Source: Cardiocondyla obscurior | Taxonomy: Eukaryota; Arthropoda; Insecta; Hymenoptera; Formicidae | Assembly: GCF_019399895.1 (NCBI RefSeq) | Contig: NC_091879.1 | Coordinates: 4,295,001-4,359,000, forward strand | Direction of reading: 5' to 3' | DNA: 64,000 bases | Shown here: positions 22,501-35,316 of the stretch, in pieces | How positions within the stretch are numbered: position 1 is the first letter of the stretch | How the letters are laid out: each line of letters opens with the position of its first letter | The notes under the pieces: model-generated | The model's database searches: none | Told to the model about the DNA's origin: nothing | What the model saw: only the letters and a program-made list of their open reading frames with translations | Program-made: the position numbers and the translations under genes

Positions 22501-25500
22501 GAATACACTCCTCTCTTCTCCTTTCCAGTTCCTCTTGCAGCGCTTCGAATTGTACTGCAATATCATATATCAGTATTATTCTGTGTTATTTATAGCGCAT
22601 TATGTTATTTTTTTTTTACTGTCAATGCAAAATTAATAAGTTGTAATATAAAATTACTCATGAGATTTTGTTGTGCGGACGATGGACTACCAGTGGATAC
22701 AGACTTCCTTAGCGAAGTCAGATCTTTTTTAAGTTGCGCATTCTCCATTTCCAGTTCTTGGAGCTGCAACAAGCCACATTGTCTCAATTAATCAGTGATA
22801 ATAAAGATAAGGGAAGTGACGAAGCACAGTAAAGTGGATTTATTACGATAATCTTTTAATGACGTTGAATTCGTGTCAGAAAATCGACAGTTGTTATGCT
22901 AGAACTCGAATTAATTATAAACTCGTCGCAAAAGTGATAATTTAATGTGAAAAATCAATTTTTACAATGTAATTCTTTTTTCTTACTTTAAACGAATCTT
23001 GCGTTCTGGTAGATTCCTCGTTACTATCGCGTTCGAGATCCTCGACCATCCTAATCAGTCTGCCTTTTTCTTTCTCGACGTCCTTAAGCTTTTGTTGTAA
23101 CTTCAAAACGAGACCGATGTCCACGGGCGCGTGTGCGGGTGCAGGTGCTTCTGAAGGCGATTTGTTTTGTTGAACTTCTCCATCGGGTGGACTATCTGAC
23201 CGCTGTTGACTCCAATCTATCGTTTCTACTCGCGAATAGGGCGTTGACGAGGAAGCCGTGGATCTCACAGAGCCGTAACCGAAATCCTATTAAAATAAAA
23301 AAAATACAGAGCTCGTGAATATTATTTTACCTCAAATTTTTAACAGCGTCTCTAACAAGAAATAAAAAATTAAAATCTATAAAAAAATATAACTAAAGAA
23401 ACAATTTTTTTTTTATGGCAAATGTTTAAAAATATTTGTGCATTAATAACATGTATTACAACTTACAACGTTCTGATCATCTTGCGGAATTTCTGTTGTC
23501 GGATTTCCGCTGCCGCTGGATGCATTGCTCAAGGAGCGCGAGTGTCCAAGCACTCCTTGTACCTCCAGTAGCTTTTGTTCCAGCATTTCCGTATGCTGTT
23601 CCAGATCGTGATATTCTTTAAGCAATCTCTGATAAGCTCCACGATCCTGGTCCTGCTCCATTCGAAGTAGATCTTTTTCCTGCTCGATACGATACTTAAG
23701 ATTCTCTTCAGCACCGCGCTGATTGCTCTTCAACTTCTCGGTCGCAATCGAGAGTTCTTTTCGCAGTCTTTCGTTTTCTTCCCGTAGCTTTTTGTTTTCT
23801 TCATCCTTTTGTAAAGCAATTCTATTCTTGTCGTGTAGTATGTCCATCTTTTCGTCCTGTTCTTGCTGTAAAACTTCCTTTATTTTCTTTAACTCCTTTT
23901 CTTTCTCCTGTATCATTCCGTTTAATTTTTTGTTCTCGATGTCGACAGATTTTAAGTTGTCTAGCTTGCTTTTCAAATCCATCAGTTCGTTTTGCAAGTT
24001 TTTCAAGTAGTGAGTCTCTTTTGCCTGAAATTACAAAAGTTGGTATATTTCTTAAATGCAATTATGTATTATGTTAGATTATTAAAAATAAATAACTCGT
24101 ACATATCATTAAAAAAGTAATACATCACTTACCATTTCGTTTATTTTCTGTTGCAACGTAATGATTTTCATTTCTAATCCTTTATTGAGTGACTTAACGT
24201 GCTCTACACTTCTGGCCTCGGCTTTTAGTCGTCTAAAGATTTTCTTTGCCTGGCGTTTCCTGATGCACGATTGCACGGTTATGATATCCCTGAGTTTTTT
24301 CTTGCACGCCATTCTGACGAGATATCCACGAGCGAATCTTTGAATCACCGTTGCAGCGGCATGATCCTTCATTAACCTAAACCTAGCACGAGCCATATTG
24401 CCTCTGCCACGTGTCTGCAAGCCAAGAATCGTGCGCTTCACCTCTAAGTACCATCGCCTCTGCAGCCAACCTTTCACGTACTTCTGAATTTTTATTATCG
24501 CCCTTTCTCTCCTCACAGCCTCTGCCTTTTGCCGAGCGATCAGACCTCTCCCGTATCTCTGAAGACCGAGAATCGACCTACGAATTTTCCTATATCTATT
24601 ACGGTGAATCAGGCCGCGCACGGTCTTTTGGATCATTATACAAGCATCACGTTGCCTCTCCGCTCGCAATTTCTCCAGGTACGCCACTTGACCGGCTCTG
24701 AAAAGCACCTTGGTCTTGCCGAACTTGAATTTGTCTTCGTCATTGATGTATCTGGCCAGGATTCGCCGACAGGTCTCTTTTAGATCATCTCGCCGTATCT
24801 CCTTAAATTTGCAAAGGCAGCGGTACCTCTGGAAGAAGTCACCGTACGTACGTTGGCTTGGAAAGCCCGCGGCAGAAATTCTGATAGTCTCCAAAACGCC
24901 GCAAGCACGCAGCTGCTGCACCGCCCGCACCGGACTGTACTCGAAGGCCTCTTTCTCGTCATTCGGCTTGATGCAACGCACGTAGTGCGGCGTCGTAGCG
25001 TTCAGCGTGGCCATTAGCATGTTGAGAGAGTCGCGGAACTGCGAGCCGACCGTCTTTTTATTCTGCTTATTGGCCGTGCTCGCCGGTGCACTTTTCTGGG
25101 TGGACACCTTCACTCTCGTGTGCGGCACTGCCAGCTTCGGGTCCTCGTCAGTGAACAGCCTCCTCAGCAATTTATTCTCGCCGCTTCTTAGCACATCCAC
25201 TTGCTCCTCGATTACAGTATCGCGATTCTTCTCCAGGAAGCCCGCAGTTTCGTATTGCACGAGATCGGCGAAGTGATGAATCAGGAAGGCTGACGTGCCG
25301 AAACGCGGTTTTTCAAAGTGCTTAGACTTGATGCACTTGGTGTACATCTTCTCCGCCCAGGAGGCGTCCGAGCCTTTCGGCATGCGGCACTCCTCGTCGA
25401 GGAGATCCAGAATGCCGAGTTTCGTCTCAATCAGGTCGATACACGGCTGATTATCGTAGAAATCGATAAAGGTCCATTCGATGTCCTCCTTCAAGTATTC

Positions 25501-27900
25501 TTCTTGTTCTAGCTTGAAAACGTGCTGGTTGAATTGTTGCTGGAGCTTCTCGTTCGCGTAATTTATGCAGAACTGCTCGAACGAATTTATCTCAAACGTT
25601 TCGAAGCCGTAAATATCAAGTACGCCGATGAAACAATGGGCTTGACTAGGTGACTGCAACGAGCTGTTGATGTTAGTCACGATCCAGTTGAAAAGCTCGG
25701 CGTAAATGTGCTTGGCCAGAGCGTCACGGGCGCCGTTCGCTTGTTCCACAGTCATAGGCTTCAAAAATACTTCTCGTGTCGAAACGATCTTCCGATGGCA
25801 CAGCCATTTGCGTATCGCGTTTATTTCGATGCCCAGCAGCTCAGAAAAGGCAAGCAGATGCCGGTCCGACGGTGAAATGTAGCTGGATTCGGTGTCTACT
25901 TCGCTGTTCTTCGCGTCTTTTATCACGGAGCTGCTTATATCTACATTGCCTAAATGCAAGATAGCCGCCAATATGCGTAGCATGTCGTCCTGCTGCTTGG
26001 ACGTGAAGCCGAGCATCGTCAGCGCGTTTATCGTCTCGTCAAAATAAGCGAGATCGTCCACGCCGTCGATCGTGGGATTGTTACCCTGATTAAGATAGTG
26101 AAACTGATTCTGATTAGACAAGTGTAAGTGAGGAAGACGCTTCGCTGCCGAGCACATTTGGTAGAAGATATGATAATTCCGTTCTTCGTACGCCTGAAAC
26201 ACCACCCGCGATTTCTCCAGCAGGTAGGTCCTCATGCTCGCGCCGGTGATGTGATAACTTTTATTAAACTGAATCTCAATGAATTTTCCAAATCTAGAGG
26301 AGTTATCGTTCCTGGTAGTCTTCGCATTACCGATCGCCTCCATAATAGGCGAAGAGGCGAGAACCTTCTTCTCGACTTGAGTCTCCGTCGCCGATCCGCC
26401 GACGGTCGCGAAATACCGCATGGTATACTTCGCAGAGACCGTTTTGCCGGCGCCCGATTCGCCAGAGACGATAATCGACTGATCATGGTTCTCCCTAAAA
26501 TTTAATTAAATTAAATTAAATTATTTTAAAGTTTCTTTTTCTTTTTATTCGTAATTTTGTTACTAATAATTAGCAGTATAATTTTTTAACGTAAAAAAAA
26601 AAAAAAAAAAAAAAAAATTTACCCTGCTATTCTAAATAAATGTTAAAAAGATTACTCACCTTTCTAGCTTTGTATAGGCTTCCTCAGCCACGGCGAATAT
26701 GTGGGGTTCCAGGTCACCCATCGCCTGGCCCCTGTAGGCCCATATCGTGTCATTGCCGTAGATTGGTAATTCGTTGTACGGGTTGAAGGCTACCAGGACG
26801 ATGCCGCAATAAGTGTAAATGGAATGCCGTTGAAAGCGGATCTGGAGATTGTAGAGAACAGCGGGCTCGTGAAGAAACGACAGCGACGTGAGATTGTTCT
26901 CTCCTATTAGAATGTCGGGATTACGGAGCGGCGGTAGATCATTGTCCGACTTTATCTCCAATACTTTTATCTGTTTCGACTCTTCCGTGCGCACTTTCAA
27001 CGTCGGCTGTTTCTGCTTGTAGTTCTCCAGGAGCACGGCGCCTTCCCATACCTTCTCCGGATGCGGCACCCATACTCGGCCGTCCTGCAATCGATTTCGC
27101 ACGTTATTTTTGCGCTGATAAAGTTTCGTCGGTTTTATTATGTAGTTTAATATAGAATTCATGCGCATCCCCTGCTGTTAATAGCGAGGCCTTATAAAAT
27201 TGTTAAAAAGACGATGAATCGCTAATTGGTACTCCACTTTTGACTTTTTAGGCACCGCAAAGACGACCCGCTTTTTTCCTTTTGGAGCGGCGCATAAAGC
27301 ACGAGGTCGCCAATAAGAATTGTATCGATTCGGTCGGCGAATGCTCCAATTCGCTCTTATTTCATGCACTTAATGTTATCATATATTATTCCCGTACGAT
27401 AAAAGACATTGTACGAACGTAGAATTACCGTTCTATTTAATCTCAGTATTTAACGTGACAACCAGCATTAATCATACGCGAACAGAGCAATGTATAATAA
27501 TATAAGATCAATGATTCCGTGCCAGCGATCGTCGGATACAGTTTTGCACATTCTCTAGGAACATGACTTTCGTGAGCGAATAACGGTGCACCCGGCCAAA
27601 CCCAACGTACTTTCGTGTCATAAGGATTTCTACGTATTGTCGAAGTAAGGTCTCTCGGTATCACCCAATTGTACTAGCCAGAAGCATGTCAAGTAACGGT
27701 AAATTGGTTTTTCTGCCGAAGTCGCGACTTCCCTTTCGCCGTCCCACATTTCCGGATCATCCCACAAGTAACGTCAATGATCCACGAACGTAATTAGTAA
27801 GTCTCAGAGGCGGAATAATGATTTAATTAAATACATTAATTTTTTCTTTTTCGTGGAAATGAGAAATAAATATCGCGCGACAAGTTTTACTTGAGTCTAT

Positions 27901-27933
<33 letters not shown>

Positions 27934-30900
27934 CTTTGTCTGCATAATTACGATTATGTACAGATATCAAGATTGTATTAATAACTTTTTTTAATTTTTT
28001 TTTTTATATTTAATTACAGTTGAAGAAAATGTATGAATGAACTGCATTGTCACGGTAATGCCAAATTCACGGTAGGCTTGCAATTACATAAAACATCGTG
28101 TGAAATTCCGTGTAAGACTAGTTATTAATTCGCAGCGTCACGTTTACTCTAATGATAACGAGCACCGTCTTATTAATTATTGCACGATAATAACGTGCCG
28201 CGTCGATCGCATCTCCGCGGGCGCGTGCGAAGATCTTTCGACGGCGGGCGGAAATAAAAAGAGCTGCCCGGCTTTTCGTCCTTTTAAAATTCATAAATGA
28301 TTTCATCAACCGCGCCGATCGTACGAGCCAATTAACAGCATTTATGCGGAAAGACGATGAAATATGCGACCCTGAACTTCGCTCCCACGGCGCGTGGGCC
28401 GTGCACGTGTGTCATTAATTACGCAAGATACCGTTTCGCCGGTTGAAGAAGAAATAAAGAAGACAGGTAATAATACGTAACGCTCGCGAAATCACCGACG
28501 TGGCTTAATTAAAACTCTTATCTCTTTACGTCTTTTTCTGCAAATACATCTTTCGCTCCTGCGACTCGCGAAGCGTGCAGCATTCTGCATGCATATTATT
28601 TACGCGAAAGGCGTGGAAAGTTACGAATTACAGCCGATCAATTAACGCGAACTCTCGGAATGATACTGCAACTTGCAAATGTTACCGTGTCGAAATTCTA
28701 TGCGGATTAACGTACGTCTTCGGCTCGCTCTACGACTCTCTCGGTTCGTGGCGAGGCATACCGATGAAATGATTTCCCATGCTTTCTATGCCGCACCGCA
28801 ATATGCAACGACGCAACAGCGGCAAGGCCAATTATCACCACGGGCTCGCGAGAAGAGGAACAAAAACCCAGAGCCTCTCTACCGGGTTCTCATAGCTAGA
28901 CTTTAATTGTCGAGGTGTCCAGAAGACAAAAGTGATCCGTGCGTTCCGTAGAAAGTTACGGCGCATTTTACATATTTACGTAATGCCGGAATTAGCGACG
29001 TGCGTCTTTTCCGAAAGTTTCACGCGAGGTTTTCGTACGCGTAGGAGATGCAACGAAGTTGCTTCTAGGCAGGCAATGCAAACCCTTTCGATTGTCCCGT
29101 ACCCGAGCTTCGCTACTATGTAAGGTTTCCGTTGCATTTCGCACGTGAAGCTCTTTAATCGTGTGAATACTTTTCACATAATCTCCTCACGTGCAACAAA
29201 TTTGAGGAAAATTAAATATTATTATAAATTTATCAAGTTTCGTCAGCAACGTTAAAAAAGAAAAAAAAAAAAGAATAAAAGAAAAAAAAAAAAAATTTCT
29301 TGCTCACGTTTATGCGGAGTTTAATTAAGTTACTTTACTGAAAAGAATTATCATAATGAATGCGATAATATTTTGCGGCTCGGGCCTTTCGAATACGCTT
29401 TCAAACTTAACTAAAAACAAATGGAGGGGCGTTGCAATCTTATCACTACGAGGCCATCCCAGAACGTATGATTCATGCTGACATGGATTTCTTCAGTGAA
29501 TTTAACTCAACGGTCTGTTACGTATATTTTGTGCGTAAACACAGGCACATTTTAAATATGAACTGAAACGAATAGCCGTGGATAGCTGTTACATAAAAAT
29601 CAAAGTTTAAAAATGCAGGAAGATAATCGAATTAAATGAGCTCACAGGCGCGCGGTAAAAATTCAGGGATAGTTAACAGAAATATTATATTATATTCACC
29701 GTTTACTGAAATTCTATCTTTCATACTTAATATTCTATATTAACTTCGGAGACCGTCAAGTGACGATAATGCACTTGAAAAAGCGCGTACAGGCTGGTAA
29801 TATTTTTAAACTCCGGTAGGGAACTGTAAAACGCACGTGGATGATCTATCGTGCAGACTATAAAAACCTCGAGGTCTATTAACAGACGGTGGAAACAACT
29901 ACATAGAATTTATCTTCTCTATCATTGATATCAGCGACGCAATGGTAAGATCGATTGCTTACGTTGACTCATTAAGCGTTTACTTTTTTACAATAGACCA
30001 TTAAACACGGAAACGCATTTAATTTTCAGATAAACTTTAGATATAAAAAAAAAAATTGTACGTTTTTTTTCTCTCTCTTTCTCTTTTTCTGAAACACGTG
30101 AAACTTTTCGATTTATTATCGGAGCTAAAAACAAATAGTATACTCGCGCCTACGGGTTGCGGTATAAAAAGATTGCGCATTTAATTATGACTAATCACAA
30201 CGCCAAGCGCCGTGAAAAATAGCGTCGTTACATTTAACCGCGGTCAGTTTTTAACTCGGAATAATTACGCCAATTAAATTGTATTATATAATTCACCCTT
30301 CGGCGCGTAGTAAAACGTAATGTTGCGTGACGCGCTGTGAAAAACTATCGTGGGTTCGCGCTTCCGATTTATGCCTCAGCCGGGCGCGATTAATCGGCCC
30401 CCGATGAACAAAAGGAGATTTAGCCATCCGCGAAAGACAGGCATGCGACCGTGAGAACGCGTCTATTCCGCGGGTGTTAGTTATGCGCGCCTTCGTAAAA
30501 CCGGCACCGCCTCTTGTGGGATATCGCCGCGAGGATTTTACGTCGCGCGATTAGAGAAGGAAGAATCATAAAGGACCGACGTAACGCCTTATTTAACACA
30601 GGAAACATTTCTTCCCCGAGAGAAAGAAGAATCGCTTCGCCGATGAGGCGAGCTAGACTGCCGGCAGGAGTTTCTCTTATCGCAAAGAACGCCGCGGTGA
30701 AATGCTCTAATCTCGACGATCAACGGCGGAAATGGCGTTATGCGCGATCGATAATAGATTAGAGAGTCTGTGCGCGGTGATCTTGAGACACGAAAGTCCT
30801 TTCCGTTCGCGACGCGGTATAATCAATACGAGGAGAACGGTCTCTCTATTAAGAGAAAGGGTTCTCCCGCAACATTCGCGCATTGAGAAATGCAAGTGCC

Positions 30901-33851
30901 GCGCTGATCTCAGACCGACGGTGACATTAATATTTAACGAACCACGCGTGACTGAGAGGTCCAATTCTATGAGTCTTAATGACGAACCGTAACCATGCAT
31001 TTTTAATTTCAATTTCAATTCAGCTGGAGTCACGAGCGTGCTCTTATGTAAAAAAAGGAAGAAAAAAAAAAATGGGAACAACCCGCTGAGGGATCAGTTC
31101 GAAGAATGCGATCTACGAACCTCGCTTGCGGCCAAGCAGATACCTTTCTCTTGCCGCAGAAAAGCAAAACGCGACGGGACCAGACGATCACGCTACACTC
31201 TTTGGCTCCAGCGTCGCCAAGACCGGTAGAATCCTCACGCTGATCGTGAAGGAACGTATCTCCAAGTCGCGGCGACGGCTAATTTAATCTAAAGAAGCTT
31301 CGCGCGGCAGGTAATCTCGAGAAAATTGCTTCGCTAGCTAACAATGTGTGAGTTAATTAAGATTTCGTTCAGAGCTCAAGTTCTTTGCTCCGGCAAAATT
31401 TGTTCGCGATGCGCGACGAAGAGCGAATTATCCGGCAAACTTGTATTTCAGAATTCTCACGTCGAAATATTATTCTAAATTACTGTGGAAGCTCCCGAAG
31501 AGCCGCGTAGTCGTAGGTGGGCTCAGGCCGGATAAATGTAAAAAGTGCACCTAAGGGACGGTGGCTCACGTCGCCGATGTTCCCGACACTTTTCCCCTCT
31601 TAGGTCCGAAGAAGCGAAAACCTGTTATAACAGAAAGTATGATGCCCGACCTCAGACAACCTCCGCCGCTCACCTGGTCGCCGCGATAAATCAACCACCA
31701 TATCGGGGAGAAGCGTCGCGAGCTTAAAGGGAATAGTGTAAACCGAAGGCAATAACGCTTTCTAATCTCGGTCTTCATTACTCAGCGGTACTTCGCTAAA
31801 TCCCAAGGCGCGTTAGGTGTCGTTTTATTTTTTGCGTTTCACTTTGCACGCACGTTCACGCCTGCATTTATCGCGGGTTATAGAAAGATAATGTGTGCGA
31901 TACGTTATTTTTTTTTTTTTTTTTTCTTTGCGATTAAATTTTTGAACTGCGATTACTATCAGATTTTGCACACGAAATGTTTTTACAATACATTCATGCA
32001 GCATGCGCGCTAATTTATTAACTGTATTGCAATTTTTTAATATTTATATTCCAAGTTTCTCCCGCCTGATGAAAAGCGCACCTTATCGAGCTGCTGCATC
32101 GAAAGTGTTTTTCACGTCACCGTATTCGTACTGCTAATGAAACATTATCGCGGTAAATCAAACACATGCTGTCATTTCAACGATCGTGCCGCCTGATTTA
32201 GCCCAGAATTTAGGTCTCCCGTAATAGAAGTTTTCTCGCTGGCGGTTATTGATTTTTACTTTCGGAAAGAAATCTCAAAGGCTTGAGAAAGACTCCGCCT
32301 TTTTACTCATTAATGCACGTATAAATAAATTCGCTAACCTTTTCAACCTAATAATATATATTTAACGCAGACGAAAGCGTCACGATAGAGATATTAATAT
32401 TGCTCGGAATCAATTTTAAAAGAGAGACCTAGAAGAAGACATTAACCGCGTGATAAAAAATGTATACAACCAAACGTACAAAACTGATCTTAGTAAAGAA
32501 TTGTAGGTAGAACGTCAGGTCGGTGTTATTGATTCTTACGCAATATCGTACACAAAGTTCGAGTTTAATGGAATGTTGAACGAAATTTAAGAATCTGTTT
32601 ACTTGGATTCCGCCACGATGATAATTCCTGGCCAACAGCTAATTCATCAAACTGACACGCTTCTTTAAACCCTGCTGTCGGAACCGAGGAAAAGATTTTC
32701 GTCTCAAATAAAGACGATCATTGAGAAGGGAATGAGACAAGAGTCTTGTAGACGTGAGAATAATAGCGAGCATAATTAAACGGAAAGAAACGCCCGTGTT
32801 GTGCGTTTAAATGAGTAAAAAAAAAAAAAAAAAAGAGCCGTGAGAAGTAGAGTTTTCTCTTCAACTGGAGAGTGTCATGTTGAAACTACGACATGTATAT
32901 TATGTAAATGGATGGCCTATATTCGCGCGGGTGTGTTGCAGACACAATAATAATTACATAAACTTTGATTTGTTATATCCTATGCGTTGCGAATCGAATC
33001 GAGATGACGCACCTCAAATTAGGGCAGGCCTCGGTTTTTTATTTTTATTTTTTTTTGCTTAATACGTAAAAAGAAAGTGATAGCTAAGCTGAAACGAGTC
33101 GACTCTGTTCCTGATTCGTAAGTTGTGCCTGGCGATATAAGTACTTGCTTGCTCTCAAATGTCAAACGTTTCGACAAAACGAAGTCGTGTCGCAGCTTCG
33201 CACGCTCAACCATAAACTCGCTAGCGGCCAGCGTCATTCTTGCAATTTCCACTGATTGTATAACCAAGGCATTTGCAAATCCTCGAGTTCCTTAGTTGAT
33301 GCATGCAGCTAAATCACGTCGAGTAAGACTGCGGGATATTATTCACGTGGAGTAATTTAAATAATTTTGAACGCAAATTACAACAGCGCACGCGGTAATA
33401 TATGTGATCGTAAACAACGGTTGAGAGTTGAAAGAAAGAAAATTACTCCAAGACAAAGACGCTTCGTATTTGTTCCCAAGAGTACTGAAATTCTTTTCGT
33501 TCATCCGAAAAACCTAATAGTATAGGAAATAGAGCAACAGCTTTAGGAACAGGCTCATTTGCTACGCGCGCTATGGAATCGTCTGACGAGCGAGAGAAGC
33601 CTGTGTATATCGGTTTGGAACGAGGTTTACAGCCACGCTTTGGTCGTGCCTAACTGGAACATCCCCTTGAAACTCGGCGTCAATCCCTCCCGGAGGGATT
33701 GAAACGGCGGCGCGCGAGAATCCTCGGCGCGCAATTTTATTTACGTCAGAGGAGGCCTGCCATCTTCCTCGAGGATGCGCGGCTTACGTTCATTTATCTA
33801 ATATGCTCTATGTAACCTGCATACCTTAACGTAGAGCTCCCTCGTAGTCAT
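19585..33851 (-). CDS. Myosin V heavy chain (unconventional myosin-Va, dilute/didum)
   Basis: Processive actin motor that carries vesicles and organelles. Fourteen minus-strand coding exons, 1843 residues: 33825-33851, 26660-27084, 24133-26494, 23467-24024, 22987-23286, 22658-22763, 22368-22554, 21779-21977, 21574-21667, 21414-21449, 21057-21218, 20180-20852, 19826-20108, 19585-19704. The first exon encodes only MTTRELYVK and joins in phase to DGRVWVPHPEKVWEGA. Motor domain: P-loop GESGAGKT (162-169), switch I NDNSSRFG (about 214), switch II DIYGFE (about 444), actin-binding YVRCIKPN. Six IQ motifs for calmodulin-type light chains span about residues 765-910, then coiled coil with low-complexity breaks to about 1400. 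The globular dilute cargo-binding domain starts near LRPRIAVTLLPGLPAY and ends LHLPMLKKV. Exon 10 (36 bases) is the least certain boundary. Confidence 0.95.
27085..33824 (-). other. First coding intron of myosin V (6.7 kb)
   Basis: GTATGC donor after the 9-codon exon and a GATTGCAG acceptor before 27084. The intron is a mosaic of AT-rich and CpG-rich patches (for example 30300-30750 and 31080-31300), with poly-A/T runs at 27910, 29260, 31910 and 32818. I find no convincing gene or mobile element inside it on either strand; the frames present are short and without recognisable domains. Its size suggests regulatory content or alternative first exons. Confidence 0.7.
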
Positions 33852-33980
33852 CGCGGTCGGTCCGGGTGTCGGGCACCTGGATCAGGTCAAAGCTGGGTCA
33901 GAAGGTACCACGGGTATCAGGAAAAACACGGTCACACGCGCGCACCTCTGCACACCGTACACATATGCACCCTGCGCGGC

Positions 33981-34023
33981 GAAGACGACGATTACGACGA
34001 CGACGATAACGACGACGACGACG
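33981..34023. repeat. Imperfect (GAC/ACG)n trinucleotide tract
   Basis: GACGACGATTACGACGACG-type repeats with a few ATT and ATA interruptions lie about 130 bases upstream of the myosin V start, in its 5' flank. Confidence 0.8.
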
Positions 34024-34698
34024 ACCGAGTGTCTACGGTGTCGGTCGCACGCGATCGAAAACCGCACGCGCTGAGAGCACTGATCGACTTCGTTGGGTCG
34101 TACTCATTGTCACCTTGCAAGGTTCACGGCATGTTTGTTTCCTCTTCTTTCTTTTTTTTTTTTTTTCTTCTTCTTTTTCACCCTGCGCGTCGTCCTTCGC
34201 TACCTTTGCCTCACTTCTCTTTAGCGTGCTGCTCCTCAGGATACGCGAGCGTCTCCGTGTTCAACCGCGAGCGGTTTGTACCTGGTCTCGACTTGTTCCC
34301 CGGGATAGACTCTGACCTTCCAGGCGATCCGGCACGGGGGCCCCACCAGCGAGAGCGAGCTCTCGCACAGGTCGTACCTCCACGTAAACGACGGCACTGC
34401 CGACGCCAGCCAGCTGGCTCGTTATCGGGTTTAGATTGCGCGCCCCTCTCTCGCGACCTCGACGCCCACCTTTGTCGGCCTATAGGTGCGGGTGACATCG
34501 TTATCTTCCTCGACTACTTGTCGGCGGTATCACGTCGTCCTTCTTCAAGAATCGAAGACCGACACTAGCGATGTTCAACACCGAGCGGATTTTTTTGGAA
34601 ACTTTTTAAACAGGCAACTCGATGATAACTCTTTTCAAGAAGGTTTATGGTAACCCTTTTTAAGAAGGTAATATACCCTTGGTATAGGGTAATGTGCT

Positions 34699-34810
34699 GT
34701 AATATGCTTATTGCTCGACAGTAAGATAATATTATCTTTTTATTATCGGGTATTACGCTTTATTGCACGATAGTAAAAGCATATTACCCTTTTATCATCG
34801 AGTAATATGC
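34699..34810. repeat. Diverged tandem duplication, period about 52
   Basis: Two adjacent units, 34699-34750 and 34750-34802, share TATTGC-CGA-AGTAA and a TTATCATCG/TTATTATCG end. A third unit seems to begin (TAATATGC at 34803). The copies are clearly diverged. Confidence 0.65.
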
Positions 34811-35316
34811 AACGCGAGCTTCTCGTTGCCGATTAAAGATAGCGCCATCGATTGGCGGGAGCGGCGCTATGACTATCGGCCATCTTCACATACATTCTAA
34901 ACTTCTGTTATTCTCGAACGCTTTCGGAGATTTCGCGCTGGGAAATTCTAGGCTTCACGGATTTTGGTATTATTCTATTTTACTTCGAAGTTCTCGACCA
35001 CCTATGTGGCCGCAATATCAAATTAGCGCTTCTGTTTAATTGTAATACAGGGCTAAATATTATTTTTTTACATACTCTTGCTTTTTCTGAGAAAGAAAAA
35101 TGTCAGGTTAAAATATATTTAATAATAATTAATAAAAAAAAAAAAAAAAAAAAAAAAAACAGAAACGAATACGAATTGTTTGAAACTTCAGTTAATGCAG
35201 TATCATGACATTCATTTCAGTGACATTTTCATTAATTACTTATTGGTTAAGATAATTAAAATAATTTATAACGGGCGTATAAAATATAATAAGAGAAGAA
35301 GCAATTAACTAAGATT

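Larger units (their letters stand above)
33852..35316. promoter_or_regulatory. Divergent promoter region between myosin V and DCST2-like gene
   Basis: Bases 33852-34570 are GC- and CpG-rich and form the likely promoter and 5' UTR of myosin V (minus). They contain a GAC-type trinucleotide tract and a poly-T/C stretch at 34137-34180. Bases 34600-35316 are AT-rich, include a 52-base tandem duplication and a poly-A run at 35133-35159, and lead into the DCST2-like start. The 179-codon frame at 34029-34568 lacks protein character. Confidence 0.5.

Noticed and set aside
23723..24010. Plus-strand frame rich in Ser/Phe/Cys
   Set aside because: Antisense shadow of the Lys/Glu-rich coiled-coil exon of myosin V.
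24411..25512. Several plus-strand frames inside 24.1-26.5 kb
   Set aside because: Antisense to the large myosin V motor/IQ exon, which has clear family similarity over its whole length.
27178..27664. Minus-strand frames upstream of the second myosin V exon, tested as its N-terminus
   Set aside because: They do not resemble the myosin V start; the exon at 33825-33851 does and joins in phase.
34029..34568. 179-codon plus-strand frame
   Set aside because: GC-rich promoter DNA with poly-T (Phe run) and no protein features; overlaps frames on the other strand.
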